DNA of 64,000 nucleotides from JAEUNJ01 sp052035955 (GCA_052035955.1 JBPOHD010000016.1:26715-90714), one strand, 5' to 3'. Counted from the stretch's first letter, positions 1 to 8,780 are shown. Notes: generated by a model not told the origin, from the sequence alone. Numbers and translations are program-made.

Positions 1-1530
1 ATTGAGGCCCTGGTCCGCCTGCAGCCGCAGACAGCCGTCGTCGAACGCGGCGGTCGGCAGACGGAGGTGCCGGTGGCAACCCTGATACCCGGTGATGTCT
101 TCCTGGTGAAGCCGGGGGAATCCATTCCCGTGGATGGGGAGGTGATCGGAGGAGAATCGTCGGCAGACGAATCGATGCTGACGGGCGAGAGTCTGCCTGT
201 GGCCAAGGTGTCGGGAGATCGTGTCTTTGCAGCGACCGTCAATCTCCATGGGCTGGTTCGATGCCGGGCGACCGGCGTTGGCAGCCACACGCTGTTGGCG
301 GGCATCATTCGACTTGTCGAGCAGGCACAGGGGTCCAAGGCGCCCGTGCAACGGCTTGCCGATCGGGTCGCGGCAGTTTTCGTGCCGATCGTGACGGCGA
401 TTGCCACGATCACCTTCACTGGCTGGTGGTTTTTTGACGGCGATGTGGCCAATGCCATCGTGAATTCGGTAGCTGTGCTGGTGATCGCTTGTCCTTGCGC
501 CCTGGGGCTCGCCACACCCACGGCCATCATGGTTGGAACGGGGCAGGGGGCCCGACTCGGCATCCTGATTCGAAACGCGTCGGCCCTGGAACTGGCGGAG
601 CGGATCGATATCCTTGCGGTGGACAAGACAGGGACGTTGACCGAGGGGCGGCCAGCGGTCACGAACCTGGTTCCTGCAGACGGTGTGCGATCGGATGAGT
701 TGCTCCGGCTTGCGGCAAGTCTGGAACAGGGATCCGCCCATCCCCTGGCGGCGGCCGTGGTGACTCGCGCGGGCGGTCTGGACCTGGAGATGCCGGCGGA
801 GTTCCGCGATGTTGCGGGCAAAGGGGTGAGCGGCCGCGTCGGCGGTGCCCTTGTGATGGCCGGGTCCCCGGAGTGGTTGGGCGAGTCCGGGATCGCAGTG
901 CCGGATCCCGGAATTCTGCAGGCGGCCGGGTGCAGCGTCGTCGCGGTCGCGCGCGACGGATGCCCCTTGGGTCTGATCGCAATTTCCGACCCGATACGTG
1001 CCGGTTCCCGTGCGGCGGTCGAGAGGATGCGTGCCATGGGCATTGATGTCGTCATGATCACGGGAGACAACGCCGGAACGGCGTCCGCCATCGCACGGGA
1101 AGCCGGAGTGGCGCGTTTCGAGGCCGGGGTGATGCCGGCCGGCAAGGCCGACGCGGTGAATCGCCTTCGCTGCGGAGGCAAGCGCGTTGGCATGGCGGGA
1201 GACGGGATCAACGACGCACCTGCATTGGCGGCGGCCGATGTGTCCTTTGCCATGGGTGCCGGTTCCGACGTGGCGATGGCGACGTCGGACATCACGCTGA
1301 TGCGCAACGATCTGGGCGCGGTGCCAGACGCCATTTCCCTGTCTCGCGCCACGCTCAAGAAGATCCGCCAGAACCTCTTCTGGGCATTCGTCTACAACGT
1401 GATTGGGATTCCGCTAGCGGCCTTCGGCCTTTTGAATCCCGTGGTCGCCGGAGCCGCGATGGCCATGAGCTCGGTTTCGGTAGTCAGCAATTCGCTGCTG
1501 CTGCGCCGATGGAAACCGGAAAGGAGATGA
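1..1530 (+). CDS. copA: Copper-translocating P-type ATPase, 3' part
   Basis: This is the C-terminal 509 codons of a P1B-type ATPase that pumps Cu(I) out of the cytoplasm across the inner membrane. The frame is already open at base 1, so the N-terminal metal-binding domain and first membrane helices lie outside the window. Visible in order are the actuator motif TGES (near 180), the membrane metal-site motif CPC (487-501), the phosphorylation motif DKTGT (near 619), the HP motif of P1B pumps (near 736), the hinge GDGINDAP (near 1200) and a final pair of membrane helices. The CPC form fits Cu(I)/Ag(I) substrates. The stop codon lies 2 nt before the CopZ-like start, so both genes are probably cotranscribed. 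Confidence 0.95.
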   Translation: MEALVRLQPQTAVVERGGRQTEVPVATLIPGDVFLVKPGESIPVDGEVIGGESSADESMLTGESLPVAKVSGDRVFAATVNLHGLVRCRATGVGSHTLLAGIIRLVEQAQGSKAPVQRLADRVAAVFVPIVTAIATITFTGWWFFDGDVANAIVNSVAVLVIACPCALGLATPTAIMVGTGQGARLGILIRNASALELAERIDILAVDKTGTLTEGRPAVTNLVPADGVRSDELLRLAASLEQGSAHPLAAAVVTRAGGLDLEMPAEFRDVAGKGVSGRVGGALVMAGSPEWLGESGIAVPDPGILQAAGCSVVAVARDGCPLGLIAISDPIRAGSRAAVERMRAMGIDVVMITGDNAGTASAIAREAGVARFEAGVMPAGKADAVNRLRCGGKRVGMAGDGINDAPALAAADVSFAMGAGSDVAMATSDITLMRNDLGAVPDAISLSRATLKKIRQNLFWAFVYNVIGIPLAAFGLLNPVVAGAAMAMSSVSVVSNSLLLRRWKPERR

Positions 1531-1532
1531 AG

Positions 1533-1739
1533 ATGGAAAACACTGTGATCAAGGTTGGTGGCATGTCCTGTGGCGGCTGCGTGAAAAGCGTCACCAACGT
1601 TCTGCAAAATCTGGGGGGCGTTGGAAAGGCAGAGGTTTCGCTCGAACAGGGAGAAGCCCGCGTCGAATTCGACCCGGGGCGGGTCGCCCGTGAACAGTTG
1701 CTAAAGGCTGTCGAGGACGCCGGATTCGAAGTGTCCTGA
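1533..1739 (+). CDS. copZ: CopZ-like heavy-metal chaperone (HMA domain)
   Basis: A 68-residue single HMA domain protein. The metal-binding loop GMSCGGC is at residues 10-16, followed by the usual beta-alpha-beta-beta-alpha-beta pattern. Proteins of this size carry Cu(I) in the cytoplasm and hand it to CopA, the gene just upstream. I chose the ATG at 1533 because AAGGAG (1521-1526) sits 6 nt before it; the in-frame ATGs at 1509 and 1527 have no usable ribosome binding site. The ribosome binding site lies inside the end of the ATPase gene, suggesting translational coupling. The symbol is by family; the metal could be Cu or Ag. Confidence 0.9.
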   Translation: MENTVIKVGGMSCGGCVKSVTNVLQNLGGVGKAEVSLEQGEARVEFDPGRVAREQLLKAVEDAGFEVS

Positions 1740-1760
1740 GAGCTTCCGGTTCCGTCACCG

Positions 1761-2243
1761 CTACGAACTGGACGCTGCCTGCATCTGAGACTGCAGATAG
1801 TTCTGAAGCCCGACCCTGTCGACCAACTCGAGTTGAGTTTCGAGCCAGTCGATGTGTTCCTCCGTGTCCTCGAGGATATCCGCGAGGATCTCCCGGGACA
1901 CGAAATCCCCCACCTTCTCGCAATGGACGATGGCGGTCTTCAGGTCTGCCTGGGCGCCTAACTCGAGCTTGAGGTCGCCGCCCAGGCATTCGGGTACGGT
2001 TTCACCAATCAGCAGCTTGTTCAAGGCCTGCAGATTGGGCAGACCCTCGAGCAGCAATATGCGTTCGATCAGGTGATCGGCGTGGTGCATCTCCTCGATG
2101 GATTCCTCGTACTCGTGCTTGCCCAGGCGATCGAACCCCCAGTTCTTGTACATACGTGCATGGAGGAAGTACTGATTGACGGCCGTCAGTTCATTGACGA
2201 GTTGCTTGTTCAACAACTGAATGACTTGTGTGTCCCCTTTCAT
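1761..2243 (-). CDS. bfr: Bacterioferritin
   Basis: A 160-residue haem-containing ferritin that oxidises Fe(II) and stores it as a mineral core in a 24-mer shell. It starts MKGDTQVIQLLN, very close to the classical E. coli sequence. Ferroxidase ligands are visible in NELTAVNQYF, EEMHHADH and EDTEEHIDW, and the haem-ligand methionine is in the EEMHHAD motif. The start at 2243 has an AGGGAG ribosome binding site; an in-frame upstream extension to 2354 runs back into bfd and is not credible. The gene lies 14 nt downstream of bfd on the same strand, and both probably obey the Fur box at 2524-2542. Confidence 0.97.
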   Translation of the reverse strand: MKGDTQVIQLLNKQLVNELTAVNQYFLHARMYKNWGFDRLGKHEYEESIEEMHHADHLIERILLLEGLPNLQALNKLLIGETVPECLGGDLKLELGAQADLKTAIVHCEKVGDFVSREILADILEDTEEHIDWLETQLELVDRVGLQNYLQSQMQAASSS

Positions 2244-2257
2244 GGGATGCTCCCTGT

Positions 2258-2464
2258 TTAGGCTACGGATGGAAAGTTGGTGGGTTCCGTCGGGCACTCG
2301 GTGCAGCAAGCCTCCCGGATGATCTCGTAGGCGCATGAACTGCAACGCCCACACGTCCTCCCGACGCCCAGCAACTCGCCCAAATCCCGGACCGACCGGC
2401 AGCCGCGTGAGATCGCTTCGTCGACATGCTTTTCCGTGACGGCATGACAGACACAGACATACAT
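2258..2464 (-). CDS. bfd: Bacterioferritin-associated ferredoxin
   Basis: A 68-residue [2Fe-2S] protein that supplies electrons to release iron from bacterioferritin. The four cluster cysteines follow the family pattern C-x-C (residues 4 and 6), 31 residues, then C-x2-C (38 and 41). Two extra cysteines follow near residues 44 and 52. Start 2464 is preceded by AAGGAG at good spacing. It is the first gene of a bfd-bfr operon. A Fur box lies about 60 nt upstream, so expression is expected to change with iron. Confidence 0.95.
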   Translation of the reverse strand: MYVCVCHAVTEKHVDEAISRGCRSVRDLGELLGVGRTCGRCSSCAYEIIREACCTECPTEPTNFPSVA

Positions 2465-2523
2465 GGGAGCTCCTTCCGTTTTCACGGGATATCGCTGACG
2501 GTAATACCCGCGCAAACCGTTCA

Positions 2524-2542
2524 AATAATGAGAATGATTCTC
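2524..2542. promoter_or_regulatory. Fur box upstream of bfd-bfr
   Basis: The 19 bases match the Fur consensus (GATAATGATAATCATTATC) at 15 of 19 positions by direct comparison. The core GAGAAT-G-ATTCTC (2530-2542) is a perfect inverted repeat. It lies between bfd (minus strand) and ppa (plus strand), closer to bfd, so iron control of bfd-bfr is the likely role. Confidence 0.8.
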
Positions 2543-2631
2543 AACTAAATCCGCTGCACCGTCAACCCCTTGGACGCCGGGCGTATTCGGGACAGGACTC
2601 CTTCAATGAAGGGGATGCACGTTGCGACGGC

Positions 2632-2637
2632 TATAAT
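2632..2637 (+). promoter_or_regulatory. Probable -10 element of the ppa promoter
   Basis: A perfect TATAAT hexamer lies 25 nt before the GTG start of ppa. I see no convincing -35 element 16-18 bp upstream, so the full promoter is uncertain. Confidence 0.45.
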
Positions 2638-2662
2638 GCGACCTTTTTTCCGGGAGCAGAAC

Positions 2663-3211
2663 GTGGGCCTTTCGAGTGTGCCGTCCGGCAAGGATCTGCC
2701 GAACGATTTCAACGTAGTCATCGAGATTCCGATGCATGCCGAGCCCATCAAGTACGAGGTGGACAAGGAATCCGGGGCGATCTTCGTGGACCGATTCATG
2801 TCGACGGCGATGCATTACCCCTGCAACTATGGCTACATTCCCCATACGATAGCCGGCGACGGTGATCCCGTGGACGTGTTGGTGCTCACCCAATTCGCAT
2901 TGCCGCCTGGAGTGGTGGTCCGCTGCCGCCCCGTGGGCATGCTGAAGATGGTCGACGAAGCGGGCGATGACGCCAAGCTCCTGGCCGTACCAGTGGACAA
3001 GCTGACCACCATGTATCGCAACGTGACTTCCCCGCGCGATCTTCCGCAGATCGTTCTCGATCAGATTTCGCACTTCTTCGCCCACTACAAGGATCTGGAG
3101 CCGGGCAAGTTCGTCAAGGTCAGCGGCTGGGTCGACGCGGAGGATGCCAAGAAGGAGATCATGGCTGGCGTCAAGGCCTACGAGGACGCCAAGGACAAGC
3201 CCGCCTTCTGA
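2663..3211 (+). CDS. ppa: Inorganic pyrophosphatase (family I)
   Basis: A 182-residue soluble Mg-dependent enzyme that hydrolyses pyrophosphate to two phosphates, pulling biosynthetic reactions forward. The family signature with catalytic aspartates is seen as DGDPVDVLV, and the active-site motif YPCNYGYIPHT precedes it. The start is GTG at 2663, where the protein begins (M)GLSSVPSGKDLPNDF as in related enzymes, with GGGAG 6 nt upstream. The in-frame ATG at 2570 would add 31 residues not found in the family and would overlap the -10 hexamer. Confidence 0.95.
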   Translation: MGLSSVPSGKDLPNDFNVVIEIPMHAEPIKYEVDKESGAIFVDRFMSTAMHYPCNYGYIPHTIAGDGDPVDVLVLTQFALPPGVVVRCRPVGMLKMVDEAGDDAKLLAVPVDKLTTMYRNVTSPRDLPQIVLDQISHFFAHYKDLEPGKFVKVSGWVDAEDAKKEIMAGVKAYEDAKDKPAF

Positions 3212-3213
3212 TC

Positions 3214-3957
3214 GTGCGTCCAACCCCCTCGCGCGCGGCGGTTGCGCTGCTGGTACTGGCTGTCAGTTCAGGCGTGAATGCCGTCGTCGGCCAGGGGGAT
3301 CCGGAGACTGTATTTGTCGAGGCAAGGGAGCGGGCTGCGGCCGGACCATATCAGTACCCGGAGGAGTTCGAAGTCGCGGTCGACCTTTCCGGGGACAACC
3401 TCGACATTCGGCAAGAACCTGGCACCGACAGGGTCCGGATTCTGTATCGGATGAACTTCAACCAGGTTGCCGAAGGATGGAGTTGGCAACCTGGGGCCGA
3501 TCCGGCCCGACAGGACTATTTCCGCTTCAAGTATCTTCCGCTCGGGAACCGGGAAGTCGAACGGGACGCGCCCCGAAAGGGCGAAGATCTGCCGGGCAGG
3601 ATGCGGGAGTTCCGCAATGTGTGGCGCTATGCGTACTATCTGGCCTTCGAGAATCCCTATGAGTTCTTCGAACGTCCGCAGGTGGAAGACGATGCCGGAT
3701 TCTCGGTCGAATTGAGCGGCGCTGATGCGCGGAAGGTGCTGGCCGATCGAGGAGTTCTGAAGATGGTCGCGAGGGCCGTGCGCCAGAGCCCTTACGTGGC
3801 CGAGAGCACAACCTACTGGCGGGCCACCGACGGTCAACCGACCGAGTTGACGCTAAAGAATCGATACTTCATCGGCCGGCTCACCGAAATCTTGTTCGTC
3901 GGGAAAGACGGGCAGTCGTTCGGGCGTATCACCGCCACACGCCAGAATAGTCAGTGA
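3214..3957 (+). CDS. Exported protein of unknown function
   Basis: A 247-residue protein with a GTG start 2 nt after ppa. Residues 1-27 look like a Sec signal peptide (basic start, a hydrophobic stretch, small residues before VVGQG). The mature part is polar, rich in aromatic and charged residues (for example FRFKYLPLGNREV), without membrane segments. I do not recognise the family. It probably shares the ppa transcript. Its 3' end overlaps by 29 bp the 3' end of the convergent gene 3929-4873. Confidence 0.75.
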   Translation: MRPTPSRAAVALLVLAVSSGVNAVVGQGDPETVFVEARERAAAGPYQYPEEFEVAVDLSGDNLDIRQEPGTDRVRILYRMNFNQVAEGWSWQPGADPARQDYFRFKYLPLGNREVERDAPRKGEDLPGRMREFRNVWRYAYYLAFENPYEFFERPQVEDDAGFSVELSGADARKVLADRGVLKMVARAVRQSPYVAESTTYWRATDGQPTELTLKNRYFIGRLTEILFVGKDGQSFGRITATRQNSQ

Positions 3958-4873
3958 TCAGGAAGTAGGAGGCCAGGAGTCCTGCGAAGAACACCGCGAG
4001 GTGGATGCCGGTCAGCCACTTGTAGGTGGACGCAATTGCATCTGGACTCCGATCCGCGAGCAGGAAGAGGCGGCCATCGGACGGGGAACGCAATGTATGT
4101 TCCGGTTTCAACTCCGGCCTGGCGCCTTGCCGCAATTCGACGGTCTTCCTCCGAGCCTCCTTCCGTGCCAGCGCAAGTTCCCGCTCGTCCAGACGGCGAT
4201 CCCGATTGCTGTCGAAGCGGGCGAGCATCGCGGGTACATCCTGCTGCCAGCTTGCGAGGAGCCGATCAGAGTCCCTGTCGAGAATATCGGAGGGGATGGC
4301 GGCGGGCGCTGCATGCCATTGGGTTTCGAACTGGCCCAGGGCGTAGACCGGGTCTCCGTCGCGGATCAGCCATAGGATGTGTTCGCGCCGAGTGCCCTCC
4401 GGGACGCGTTTCGTTTCCGCGACCAGCATCTCCGCGTCCGACGGAATGACAATACATACCCCTGTCCCATCGTCCAGGCCGAAGGGCTGTTCGGACTGGC
4501 CTTCCTGAACCGTCGTCCAGTAGGTCTTGCCCTTGCTGTCCGTCCTCTTTTCGCGGGTCTCGAAACGGTACCAGCGGCACGGTTCGCTCGCCACCGGATC
4601 ATGCAGCGACGGGCCTTGGCCGGCGCCCGTGGCCCGCCCCACGAGTTCCGTGTAGCCCTGGGCGGCGCTGGCCACCTTGGAGGTGGGAGTGTCTCCAATG
4701 GCCCGCCAGCGTCGGTAGGCCCCGATCCAGGCGAAGAAACTGATCATTCCCATCAATGCCCAGGCTGCCTTCCAGAAGTCGGCATCCTCGGCCTGGACGG
4801 CGAACGCGAGAATCACCGCATGGCCCCCGAAGACGGCCCAGGAGCCAAACCGCCGCCCGAGGCGCACGATCAT
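3929..4873 (-). CDS. Membrane protein with GIDE-like domain and EF-hand loop
   Basis: A 314-residue protein, probably anchored at both ends. Hydrophobic segments lie near residues 13-28, 38-50 and 290-307. The central part (about 70-170, with GYTELVGRA, EPCRWYRFETREKR and the later LLVAETKRVPEG-type stretch) resembles the GIDE domain known from the mitochondrial ligase MUL1/Mulan and found without a RING finger in bacteria. Residues near 222 form a canonical EF-hand loop (DSNRDRRLDERE), suggesting calcium binding. No RING finger is present. The function is unknown; the domain call is from memory of the family and needs a profile search. Confidence 0.7.
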   Translation of the reverse strand: MIVRLGRRFGSWAVFGGHAVILAFAVQAEDADFWKAAWALMGMISFFAWIGAYRRWRAIGDTPTSKVASAAQGYTELVGRATGAGQGPSLHDPVASEPCRWYRFETREKRTDSKGKTYWTTVQEGQSEQPFGLDDGTGVCIVIPSDAEMLVAETKRVPEGTRREHILWLIRDGDPVYALGQFETQWHAAPAAIPSDILDRDSDRLLASWQQDVPAMLARFDSNRDRRLDERELALARKEARRKTVELRQGARPELKPEHTLRSPSDGRLFLLADRSPDAIASTYKWLTGIHLAVFFAGLLASYFLITDYSGVWR

Positions 4874-4888
4874 GTCAAAATCCCCCGG

Positions 4889-6001
4889 TCAGCGAAACGG
4901 AGAGTGCCCGCGAAGGTCTTTCGCATAACCATCCACCGCCATTCGTTCCCGCTCGAGGTAACGGCCAACGGCATCGGCGAAGGCCGGATGGGCGAGCCAG
5001 TGAGCGGAGCAGGTTCCGGCCGGAAGGAATCCCCGGGCCAGTTTGTGTTCGCCTTGGGCTCCACCCTCGAAGATGGCGAGCCGCTCACGGATGCAATACT
5101 CAATCGGCGCATAGAAACAAGCCTCGAAATGCAGGCAGGATACCTCTTCCAGGCTGCCCCAGTAGCGTCCATAGAGCCGATCATCATCACGGACACACAG
5201 CGACGCCGCGACCGGCCGTTCTCCTCGGTGGGCAAGGAAAAGCACCAGGTTTGCCGGCATGCATGCGGCGAGGCTCAGGAAGAATGCCTCCGTGAGAAAT
5301 GGCGTGCGTCCCCGAATCCGATAGGTATTGCGGTAACAGGAATAGAAAAACCGCCAATCCGCTCCGGTCGCCTCGAGCCCTGAAATGACCTTCAACGAGA
5401 TACCCGCCTCGCGGACCCGGCGTCTTTCCTGGGCGATCTTCCGGCGCTTCGGACCGGCCATCCCGGAAAGGAAGTCGGCGAAATCCCGATAGCCGGGATT
5501 CCGCCAGTGGAACTGGACATCACGGCGTTCGAGCAATCCCCGCTGCCGCGCCAGGGCGGCCTCAGCCGGCGTTGGAAAAAGCAGGTGAAAGGACGAAACG
5601 CCAGCCTTCATGGCCAGGCGAAGCGCGGTGTCGAGAAGCGCCTGTCGCAGAGCGTCCGTGGAGGCCAGCAGGCGTGGCCCGGTGACTGGCGTGAAAGGAA
5701 TGCCCACTGTCCATTTCGGGTAGTAGCTCAGGCCGTGCTGACGATATGCGTCGGCCCACGCCCAATCGAAGACGAATTCGCCGAAAGAATGGCTCTTCTC
5801 GTACATCGGCATCGCGGCGAGCATCCGGCCTTCTTCCTCGAGGATCAGGTGCCGAGGCCGCCACCCAGTTGCCGGTGTCGCGCAATCCGTCGCCTCCAAG
5901 GCCGCCAGAAAGGCATGGCGCAGGAAGGGTTGCGGCCCGGCCAAGGCATCCCAGTCCTCTGCGGGAACTTTCTCTATGGCGTCCAGCAGGCGTTCTTCCA
6001 T
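4889..6001 (-). CDS. GNAT-fold protein of the COG3146 type
   Basis: A 370-residue protein resembling the COG3146 (DUF482) group, which is distantly related to FemAB/GNAT acyltransferases. Supporting features are the tryptophan-rich stretch FVFDWAWADAY, the repeat-like block GPKRRKIAQERRRV, and the C-terminal GGAQGEHKLARGF, which is characteristic of the family. Start 6001 gives MEERLLDAIEKV; longer in-frame starts reach across the nadE start and are unlikely. It is divergent from nadE. The substrate is unknown. Confidence 0.8.
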   Translation of the reverse strand: MEERLLDAIEKVPAEDWDALAGPQPFLRHAFLAALEATDCATPATGWRPRHLILEEEGRMLAAMPMYEKSHSFGEFVFDWAWADAYRQHGLSYYPKWTVGIPFTPVTGPRLLASTDALRQALLDTALRLAMKAGVSSFHLLFPTPAEAALARQRGLLERRDVQFHWRNPGYRDFADFLSGMAGPKRRKIAQERRRVREAGISLKVISGLEATGADWRFFYSCYRNTYRIRGRTPFLTEAFFLSLAACMPANLVLFLAHRGERPVAASLCVRDDDRLYGRYWGSLEEVSCLHFEACFYAPIEYCIRERLAIFEGGAQGEHKLARGFLPAGTCSAHWLAHPAFADAVGRYLERERMAVDGYAKDLRGHSPFR

Positions 6002-6104
6002 GAAATGACTCGGCTTCCCCCATTGGCGGCGGCACTCCCCTTTCCCGCCGAGCCAAGGCCGGGGCGGCGGGGCGGGTCCGAATTGCTGCGGTATATTACC
6101 CGCC

Positions 6105-7727
6105 ATGAAAAGCCTGAAAATCGCCGTCGCACAGATCAACTGCATCGTCGGTGACCTGGCCGGCAATGCCCGCAAGATTCTCGATGCGGCAAACCTGGCG
6201 CGGGATGCCGGGGCCAACCTTCTCCTCACCCCCGAACTCGCGCTCTGCGGGTATCCGCCGGAGGATCTGCTGCTGCGTCCCGATTTCTATCGTGCGTGCG
6301 AGGAGACCCTCGCCAGCCTGGCGGCGGAGTTGCCTCTGCCGGCCGTGGTCGGCCATCCTCGGGCGGAAGGGCGGTTGCGCCGCAATGCGGCATCCCTGTT
6401 GCGTGGCGGTCGGGTCGAGGCCAGCTACTTCAAGGGCCGGCTGCCCAACTCGGAGGTTTTCGACGAGGAGCGTTATTTCGACGCCGGGGACGGTGTCTGC
6501 ATCGTGGAAGTGCAGGGGACGCGCCTCGGGCTGGCGATTTGTGAGGACGTATGGCAGCCGGGCATCGCCGAGAACAACCGCGCGGCCGGGGCGGACATCC
6601 TGCTGGCGTTGAATGCGTCACCCTTTCACATGCACAAGCAGGCCGACCGGCACGAAGTCTTGCGCGAACGCGTGCGCGCGACCCGCATGCCCGTCGTTTA
6701 CTGCAACATGGTCGGAGGGCAGGACGAACTCGTCTTCGACGGCGCGTCCTTCGTCATCGATGCCGATGGACGACTCACGCATCAGTCTCCTGCCTTCCGA
6801 GAGGACCTGGCGATCGTCGAGGTTGCCGGGGGCAGGGTACTGCCGGGGGCCACTGCAGCCCACGGGTCGATAGAAGAAGACGTCTACAAGGCGCTGACCT
6901 TGGGAGTCCGTGACTATCTCGGAAAGAACGGATTCCCCGGCGCGGTCCTTGGTCTTTCCGGCGGGGTCGATTCCGCATTGACCTTGTGCATCGCCGTCGA
7001 TGCACTCGGAGCGGACCGGGTTAGGGCCGTCATGATGCCCTCGCCGTATACCGCCCAAATGAGCCTCGACGATTCCCGCGCCTTGGTCCAGGTCCTTGGC
7101 GTCCGTTATGATGAAGTGCCGATCGGGGCGGCCATGGAGACCTATGGGGGGATATTGGCGCCCCTGTTCGATGGACTGCCCCCAACCGCTTGGGCCGACA
7201 CGACTCCCGAAAACATCCAGGCGCGCATTCGCGGCATGATTCTCATGGCCCTGTCCAACCGGACTGGCGCCATCGTCCTCACCACGGGCAACAAGAGCGA
7301 GATGGCCGTCGGTTATGCCACGCTCTACGGGGACATGGCCGGCGGTTTCGCGGTGATCAAGGACGTGTTCAAGACCTTCGTATACCGTCTCTGCCGCTAC
7401 CGCAACGGTATTGGGCAGGTGATCCCGGAGAATATTCTTACCCGTCCGCCTTCTGCCGAATTGAAGCCCGACCAGACGGACCAGGACACTTTGCCGCCCT
7501 ACGAAGTCCTCGACGCGATCATCGAGGCCTATATGGAACGGGACAGTAGCCCTCGAGATATTATCGCCGCCGGCTACCGGGAAGAGGATGTACGGCGGGT
7601 GGTCGGCATGCTCAAGCGCAACGAATACAAGCGGCGGCAGGCGCCGGTCGGCATACGAGTGAGCCGGCGGGGGTTCGGCAAGGATTGGCGCTATCCGATA
7701 ACATCACGGTATCAGGACGAGTTCTGA
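6105..7727 (+). CDS. nadE: Glutamine-dependent NAD+ synthetase
   Basis: A 540-residue two-domain enzyme that makes NAD+ from deamido-NAD+, ATP and glutamine, the last step of NAD synthesis. The N-terminal nitrilase-like amidase domain (1-270) shows the Glu-Lys-Cys triad in TPELALCGYPPEDL, YFKGRLPN and AICEDVW. The C-terminal synthetase domain has the PP-loop SGGVDSA (near 285) and TTGNKSE (near 395). Length and domain order are standard. A TATATT hexamer lies just upstream of the ATG. glnB follows 43 nt later. Confidence 0.97.
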   Translation: MKSLKIAVAQINCIVGDLAGNARKILDAANLARDAGANLLLTPELALCGYPPEDLLLRPDFYRACEETLASLAAELPLPAVVGHPRAEGRLRRNAASLLRGGRVEASYFKGRLPNSEVFDEERYFDAGDGVCIVEVQGTRLGLAICEDVWQPGIAENNRAAGADILLALNASPFHMHKQADRHEVLRERVRATRMPVVYCNMVGGQDELVFDGASFVIDADGRLTHQSPAFREDLAIVEVAGGRVLPGATAAHGSIEEDVYKALTLGVRDYLGKNGFPGAVLGLSGGVDSALTLCIAVDALGADRVRAVMMPSPYTAQMSLDDSRALVQVLGVRYDEVPIGAAMETYGGILAPLFDGLPPTAWADTTPENIQARIRGMILMALSNRTGAIVLTTGNKSEMAVGYATLYGDMAGGFAVIKDVFKTFVYRLCRYRNGIGQVIPENILTRPPSAELKPDQTDQDTLPPYEVLDAIIEAYMERDSSPRDIIAAGYREEDVRRVVGMLKRNEYKRRQAPVGIRVSRRGFGKDWRYPITSRYQDEF

Positions 7728-7770
7728 TGCCAATCAAGACGAGCCAAGTGCTGCGGAGGAAGAGAAAAGC

Positions 7771-8109
7771 ATGAAGAAGATCGAAGCCATCATCAAGCCC
7801 TTCAAACTGGACGAGGTGCGGGAGGCCTTGTCAGACGTCGGAGTCACGGGTCTGACCGTCACCGAAGTCAAGGGCTTTGGACGCCAGAAGGGTCATACGG
7901 AGCTCTATCGCGGGGCCGAGTACGTGGTCGATTTCCTGCCCAAGATCAAGATCGAGATCGTCGTTGCCGATGCCACCGCCGAGGCGGCCATCGAAGCCAT
8001 CGTCAAGGCCGCCCGCACCGGGAAAATCGGCGATGGCAAGATCTTCGTCATGTCGGTGGAGCAGGTCGTGCGCATTCGTACGGGCGAGACCGACGAGGCT
8101 GCCATCTGA
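7771..8109 (+). CDS. glnB: Nitrogen regulatory protein P-II
   Basis: A 112-residue PII signal protein that senses 2-oxoglutarate and ATP/ADP and relays nitrogen status to GlnD, GlnE and NtrB. The T-loop is intact with the uridylylated tyrosine in RGAEYVVDF (about residue 51), and the C-terminal signature TGKIGDGKIFV is present. A GGAGGAAG stretch precedes the ATG. It could be named glnK only with context (amtB), which is absent here, so GlnB is favoured. Confidence 0.95.
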   Translation: MKKIEAIIKPFKLDEVREALSDVGVTGLTVTEVKGFGRQKGHTELYRGAEYVVDFLPKIKIEIVVADATAEAAIEAIVKAARTGKIGDGKIFVMSVEQVVRIRTGETDEAAI

Positions 8110-8780
8110 TCAGGACGACCCGGGCCCTCGACTGGGCCATCGCGGTATCCGGGGTTCTCGCCGTTTCCGGAGCCTTGGCGGGAGATTCGGGCCTATGGGT
8201 CCACTACCTGTTCAAGCCCGCCACCACGGCCCTGATCCTGGTCCGCGCGTGGTCGGTAACGCCTCCCCCGGACCGGCGTTATCGTGTGATGGTCGTCGTG
8301 GCGCTGGCGTTCTGCGCCGCGGGGGATGTGTTCCTCATGCTCCCGCTGGAGAACGGATTCATCCTTGGCCTGTCCAGTTTCCTGGTCGGGCATTTCTGGT
8401 TCATCGGGGCGGCCACGCGGGGCGTCCGCTTTGCGGCCGCGCCAGGGGTGTTCGCCGTCTATGCGACGGTGGCAGGCGCAATACTGGCGTCTCTGTGGAC
8501 GGCGATTCCGGGTCCTTTGGCCGTCCCGGTCGTGGCCTACGTGACCGTATTGACGAGCATGGCGGCCCAGGGCGCGGTTCGCCTCCGGATCCTCCGGACC
8601 GCTTCTGCCCGGTGCCTGGCCGTCGGCGGTGGCCTGTTCCTGATATCGGACTCCCTTCTGGCCTGGGACCGCTTTGCCGGTCCTCTGCCCCTCGGCAGGA
8701 TGTGGGTACTCGCCACCTACTACCTGGCCATCTGGTTCATCGCGCGCTCGGTTTCGGGCTCGGCTGCAGGAGGGCGATGA
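8109..8780 (+). CDS. YhhN-family membrane protein (lysoplasmalogenase-like)
   Basis: A multi-pass membrane protein of about 200-224 residues. The family motifs FCAAGDVFLML and ISDSLLAWDRF are present. Mammalian homologues (TMEM86) hydrolyse lysoplasmalogens; the bacterial role is less clear. The first conventional start is TTG at 8175, but the open frame continues upstream to the glnB stop and encodes an extra hydrophobic helix (LDWAIAVSGVLAVSG) expected in the family. Translation may therefore begin at a rare codon near 8106-8109, coupled to glnB. The start coordinate given is uncertain. The 3' end overlaps the convergent Smr gene by 44 bp. Confidence 0.75.
   Translation: MRTTRALDWAIAVSGVLAVSGALAGDSGLWVHYLFKPATTALILVRAWSVTPPPDRRYRVMVVVALAFCAAGDVFLMLPLENGFILGLSSFLVGHFWFIGAATRGVRFAAAPGVFAVYATVAGAILASLWTAIPGPLAVPVVAYVTVLTSMAAQGAVRLRILRTASARCLAVGGGLFLISDSLLAWDRFAGPLPLGRMWVLATYYLAIWFIARSVSGSAAGGR

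Noticed and set aside
1591..1989. Minus-strand frame overlapping copZ and bfr
   Set aside because: It overlaps two well-supported genes and has an arginine/proline-rich shadow composition.
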